The notes under the pieces are model-generated. The model ran no database searches. It was not told the origin of the DNA and was given only the letters and a program-made list of their open reading frames with translations. From CAZPLZ01 sp964587525 (GTDB lineage: Bacteria > Oederibacteriota > CAKKQC01): 13,932 nt of DNA. The translations under genes and the position numbers were made by a program. Location of the stretch: assembly GCA_964587525.1 (NCBI GenBank), contig CAZPLZ010000087.1, forward strand, positions 1-13,932, given 5' to 3'. Positions 11,610 through 13,932 of this stretch are shown here, one piece after another (position 1 is the stretch's first letter; every line of letters starts with the position of its first letter).

Positions 11610-12877
11610 CAAAGACCACGGCGCTGCGCGAAGTCATCGAAACACAGGCCCGGGCGGCCAAACGCGCCGCCCTCAAGCTCCAGAGTGTGACCACAGCCCA
11701 AAAACACCAGGCTTTGGAATTTCTCGCGCAGGAGCTCGAACGTAACCATAAAACGGTGCTGGCGGAGAACCACCTGGATGTCGAGGAGGCCAAGAGGGCC
11801 GGGGCCCAGCCTTCCTTCCTAGACCGGCTCATCTTAAACCAGGGACGGCTCCTGGCGCTGGCCCAGTCTGTGCGGGATGTCCTTGCGCTCCCGGACCCAG
11901 TTGGAGAAGTCACCGGCCGATGGCGCCGCCCCAACGGTCTGCGCGTCGTGCGCCAACGGGTGCCTATCGGCGTCATCGCCATTATTTACGAATCGCGTCC
12001 CAACGTGACCGTGGACGCGTCTGTGCTGGGCCTAAAGGCTGGCAACGCGATGCTCCTCAAGGGCGGCACTGAGGCCATGAATACCAACCGCGTGCTGACG
12101 AGTCTGATGGTTAAAGCGCTGACGCAAGCCGGCCTGCCCGGGGAGGCGGTCCAATTTCTGGACACAAAGGACCGCATCGCGGTGGCTGAGCTGGTCAGAC
12201 TGGATGCGTATGTCGATCTGGTTATCCCGCGGGGCGGCGAGGAAATGATCCGGCGGGTCAAGGAAATGGCCACGGTCCCCGTGCTGGGGCACGGGAAAGG
12301 GTTGTGTCACATCTATGTGGACAAAACCGCGAACTTGAAGATGGCGGAGGAGATCGTTCACAACGCCAAAGTGCAGCGCCCGAGTTTGTGCAATGCCCTC
12401 GAGACCCTGCTGGTGCATCAGGATGTGGACAAGGCGTTCCTGCTGAAGGTGACGGAGCGCCTTGCAAAAGCCAAAGTTGAGTTGCGGGGTGACGAGCGCG
12501 CACGGACCCTCGTGCCTTCCATGAAGCCGGCCACGGAGGAAGACTGGAACACGGAATACCTCGATCTGGTGCTGTCCATCAAAGTGGTGGACAGCCTGGA
12601 TGCGGCCATCGAGCACATCAACACCTACTCCTCCCAGTTGGCGGAGGCCATTATCACTGAGGATAAAAAGGCCGTGAAGAAATTCATGGAGCAGGTAGAC
12701 TCCGCGGTCCTTCTCCACAATGCCTCCACCCGTTTTACGGATGGGGGGGAGTTCGGGTTCGGAGCGGAGATCGGGATCTCGACCGGCCGGCTGCACGCCC
12801 GGGGACCCATGGGGCTGAGGGAACTGACCTCGCAGAAATACCTCGTGTACGGGCAAGGACAAGTGCGCGGCGGGTGA
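11603..12877 (+). CDS. proA: Gamma-glutamyl phosphate reductase
   Basis: Encodes 424 aa (E. coli ProA has 417). It is an aldehyde-dehydrogenase-superfamily enzyme that reduces gamma-glutamyl phosphate with NADPH to glutamate semialdehyde in proline synthesis. Landmarks: PIGVIAIIYESRPNVT (about 121-136), ALLKGG-type nucleotide site, IPRGGEEMIRRV, VPVLGHGKGLCHIYVD, the catalytic cysteine C263 in RPSLCNALET, and the C-terminal NASTRFTDGGEFGFGAEIG followed by LHARGPMGLREL. The family signature around 336-350 is imperfect: AIEHINTYSS is followed by QLAEAI, with Leu and Ala where His and Ser/Thr are usual. proB, the usual partner, is not in the window. TAGGG ends 7 nt before the ATG and could be the SD. 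Its stop overlaps the CHASE2 gene start (GTGA). Confidence 0.95.
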   Translation: MATKTTALREVIETQARAAKRAALKLQSVTTAQKHQALEFLAQELERNHKTVLAENHLDVEEAKRAGAQPSFLDRLILNQGRLLALAQSVRDVLALPDPVGEVTGRWRRPNGLRVVRQRVPIGVIAIIYESRPNVTVDASVLGLKAGNAMLLKGGTEAMNTNRVLTSLMVKALTQAGLPGEAVQFLDTKDRIAVAELVRLDAYVDLVIPRGGEEMIRRVKEMATVPVLGHGKGLCHIYVDKTANLKMAEEIVHNAKVQRPSLCNALETLLVHQDVDKAFLLKVTERLAKAKVELRGDERARTLVPSMKPATEEDWNTEYLDLVLSIKVVDSLDAAIEHINTYSSQLAEAIITEDKKAVKKFMEQVDSAVLLHNASTRFTDGGEFGFGAEIGISTGRLHARGPMGLRELTSQKYLVYGQGQVRGG

Positions 12878-13932
12878 AGTTCACAAAAACCGAGCGCAAG
12901 TCCCTGTTGCTCGGGCTGGGGTTGACGGGGCTCATGCTCCTGATGAGGTTGTTCGGTTTCTTCGAGGGACTCTCGCTGGGAGGCCTGGACTTTCTGTTTA
13001 GGCTGCGCGGGCCTGTTACGCCAACCACGCCGATCGTCATTGTCGCCATCGACAATGAGTCGTTCAACGAGATGCCGGAACGCTGGATCTGGCCCAGGGA
13101 TTTCCACGCCAGGCTGATTCGTCAGATTGCAAAGGGCAAGCCAAAAGTGATCGTGTTTGACATGCTGTTCACGGAGGATACGGTTGAAAATCCTGCGCAG
13201 GACGCGGCGCTTGCTCGGGCATGCCGGCGAGCGGGAAGCGTCATCTTGGGCGCCCAACTGGTACACGTGAAGGGAAAGGAGTTCGAGTACGAGGAGTTCA
13301 AGCTTCCGATCAAGCGACTGCGCAACACAATCTACAGCTCCGGCGTGGTCAATACCCCCCAGGATTCGGATGCCTTTGTCCGTCGGGCTCGACTGATATG
13401 GCGGATCCAAGATGAGCGGCACCATTCCCTGAGTCTGGAAGCACTACGGAAATACCTGAGCGTCGGGAAAGGGGAGATTAACCTCGAACCGGGCCTGCTG
13501 GAATTCGGCGAGAAGCGGATCCCACTCGATCGGCGAGGCACGATGTTGATCAACTACTGCGGTCCGGCGAAAACGTTCGAGACCATCCCGTATTACCAGG
13601 TCTTTCAAGGCATCACCGATCCTGCGGTCTTCAGGGACGCCATCGTGTTCGTGGGAGCCACCGCCGAGGTCTTGCACGATACATTTCACACGCCGTTTTC
13701 CCGGGGACTATCCAATGGGGAGCAGATCTTAATCACGATGCCGGGGGTTGAAATCCACGCGAACGTGGTTGACACCATCGTGGCCGGCCGGTTTATCGAA
13801 ACGAAGCTCTTGCTCTCTGTTCTCCTGCAGTGCTTGCTGGGCGCTCTGGTGAGCTTTGTCGCCATCCGGGCCAGAATCTGGATCTCGCTGTTGGTGAGTG
13901 TGGTGGCGGCGGTGGCGCTCGTGGTGTTCTCA
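12874..13932 (+). CDS. CHASE2-domain membrane sensor protein, 3' truncated
   Basis: The frame is open from the GTG at 12874 to the right edge (353 codons, no stop), so this is a partial gene. Residues about 11-31 form an N-terminal membrane helix (LLLGLGLTGLMLLMRLFGFF). An extracytoplasmic CHASE2 domain follows (about 32-310), with the usual LDFLFRLRGP, PIVIVAIDNESF, RWIWPRDFHA, IVFDMLFTE and IVFVGATAEVLHDTFHTPF blocks ending in MPGVEIHANVVDTI. Hydrophobic helices begin at about 314 and continue to the edge (LLSVLLQCLLGALVSFVAI and the next segment). In known CHASE2 proteins the following cytoplasmic output is usually an adenylate/guanylate cyclase, Ser/Thr kinase or histidine kinase; here it lies outside the window. 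The GTG overlaps the proA stop; AAGGA is 14 nt upstream, too far to be a good SD, so translational coupling is likely. Confidence 0.88.
   Translation, partial: MKFTKTERKSLLLGLGLTGLMLLMRLFGFFEGLSLGGLDFLFRLRGPVTPTTPIVIVAIDNESFNEMPERWIWPRDFHARLIRQIAKGKPKVIVFDMLFTEDTVENPAQDAALARACRRAGSVILGAQLVHVKGKEFEYEEFKLPIKRLRNTIYSSGVVNTPQDSDAFVRRARLIWRIQDERHHSLSLEALRKYLSVGKGEINLEPGLLEFGEKRIPLDRRGTMLINYCGPAKTFETIPYYQVFQGITDPAVFRDAIVFVGATAEVLHDTFHTPFSRGLSNGEQILITMPGVEIHANVVDTIVAGRFIETKLLLSVLLQCLLGALVSFVAIRARIWISLLVSVVAAVALVVFS

Noticed and set aside
12032..12862. Long - strand frame inside proA
   Set aside because: Antisense to conserved ProA motifs and without any recognisable domain; judged a shadow.
1..13932. 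CRISPR arrays, tRNA or rRNA genes, insertion sequences, phage or defence systems
   Set aside because: Read on both strands, no regular direct repeats, transposase motifs, cloverleaf sequences or defence-protein families were seen.

Overview
The window is high-GC (roughly 60 %) bacterial chromosome, densely packed with genes. I see no tRNA, rRNA, CRISPR array, insertion sequence or phage gene, and no gene-free stretch longer than about 100 bases. SD-like sites, GTG/TTG starts and 4-nt stop/start overlaps are all bacterial. The mix of a tandem DUF1080 (3-keto-disaccharide hydrolase type) protein, a phytanoyl-CoA dioxygenase (PhyH) relative, a Gfo/Idh/MocA oxidoreductase, an FmdB zinc ribbon and a fatty-acyl-AMP ligase fusion suggests a Gram-negative environmental lineage (PVC/FCB-like, Acidobacteria, or a candidate phylum such as NC10, Rokubacteria or Omnitrophota). 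I cannot name the organism from the sequence alone.

Region 1 (1-10492, all + strand). A DUF1080 protein runs in from the left edge. It is followed by PhyH dioxygenase, a long acyl-CoA dehydrogenase, a small LsrG-like/antibiotic-biosynthesis-monooxygenase (ABM) fold protein, an iron-type alcohol dehydrogenase, and a 943-aa fusion of acyl carrier protein, fatty-acyl-AMP ligase, membrane segments and PlsC acyltransferase. Then come methylenetetrahydrofolate reductase (metF), an FmdB zinc ribbon protein and a Gfo/Idh/MocA oxidoreductase. Gaps are 48 nt or less and two junctions are GTGA overlaps, so much of this is probably one transcription unit. The block from PhyH to the fusion looks like a lipid or acyl-chain pathway: dehydrogenation, hydroxylation, carbonyl/alcohol redox, activation of a free acid as acyl-AMP, loading onto an in-cis ACP, and transfer to a glycerolipid. 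That pathway is an inference; each family assignment is firmer than the pathway.

Region 2 (10515-11574, - strand). A glyoxalase I-like VOC protein and a phosphoglycolate-phosphatase-type HAD hydrolase form a two-gene unit, convergent with the oxidoreductase of region 1. Both could serve metabolite repair or detoxification.

Region 3 (11603-13932, + strand). Gamma-glutamyl phosphate reductase (proA) is divergent from the VOC gene across a short AT-rich gap that probably holds promoters for both directions. It overlaps by 4 nt a CHASE2-domain membrane sensor gene that runs off the right edge, so its output domain is not visible.

Most noteworthy are the ACP/FAAL/PlsC fusion and its putative lipid operon, the coupled LsrG-like and iron-ADH pair, an iron-ADH with Gln at a canonical metal-ligand His, and proA translationally coupled to a CHASE2 sensor.
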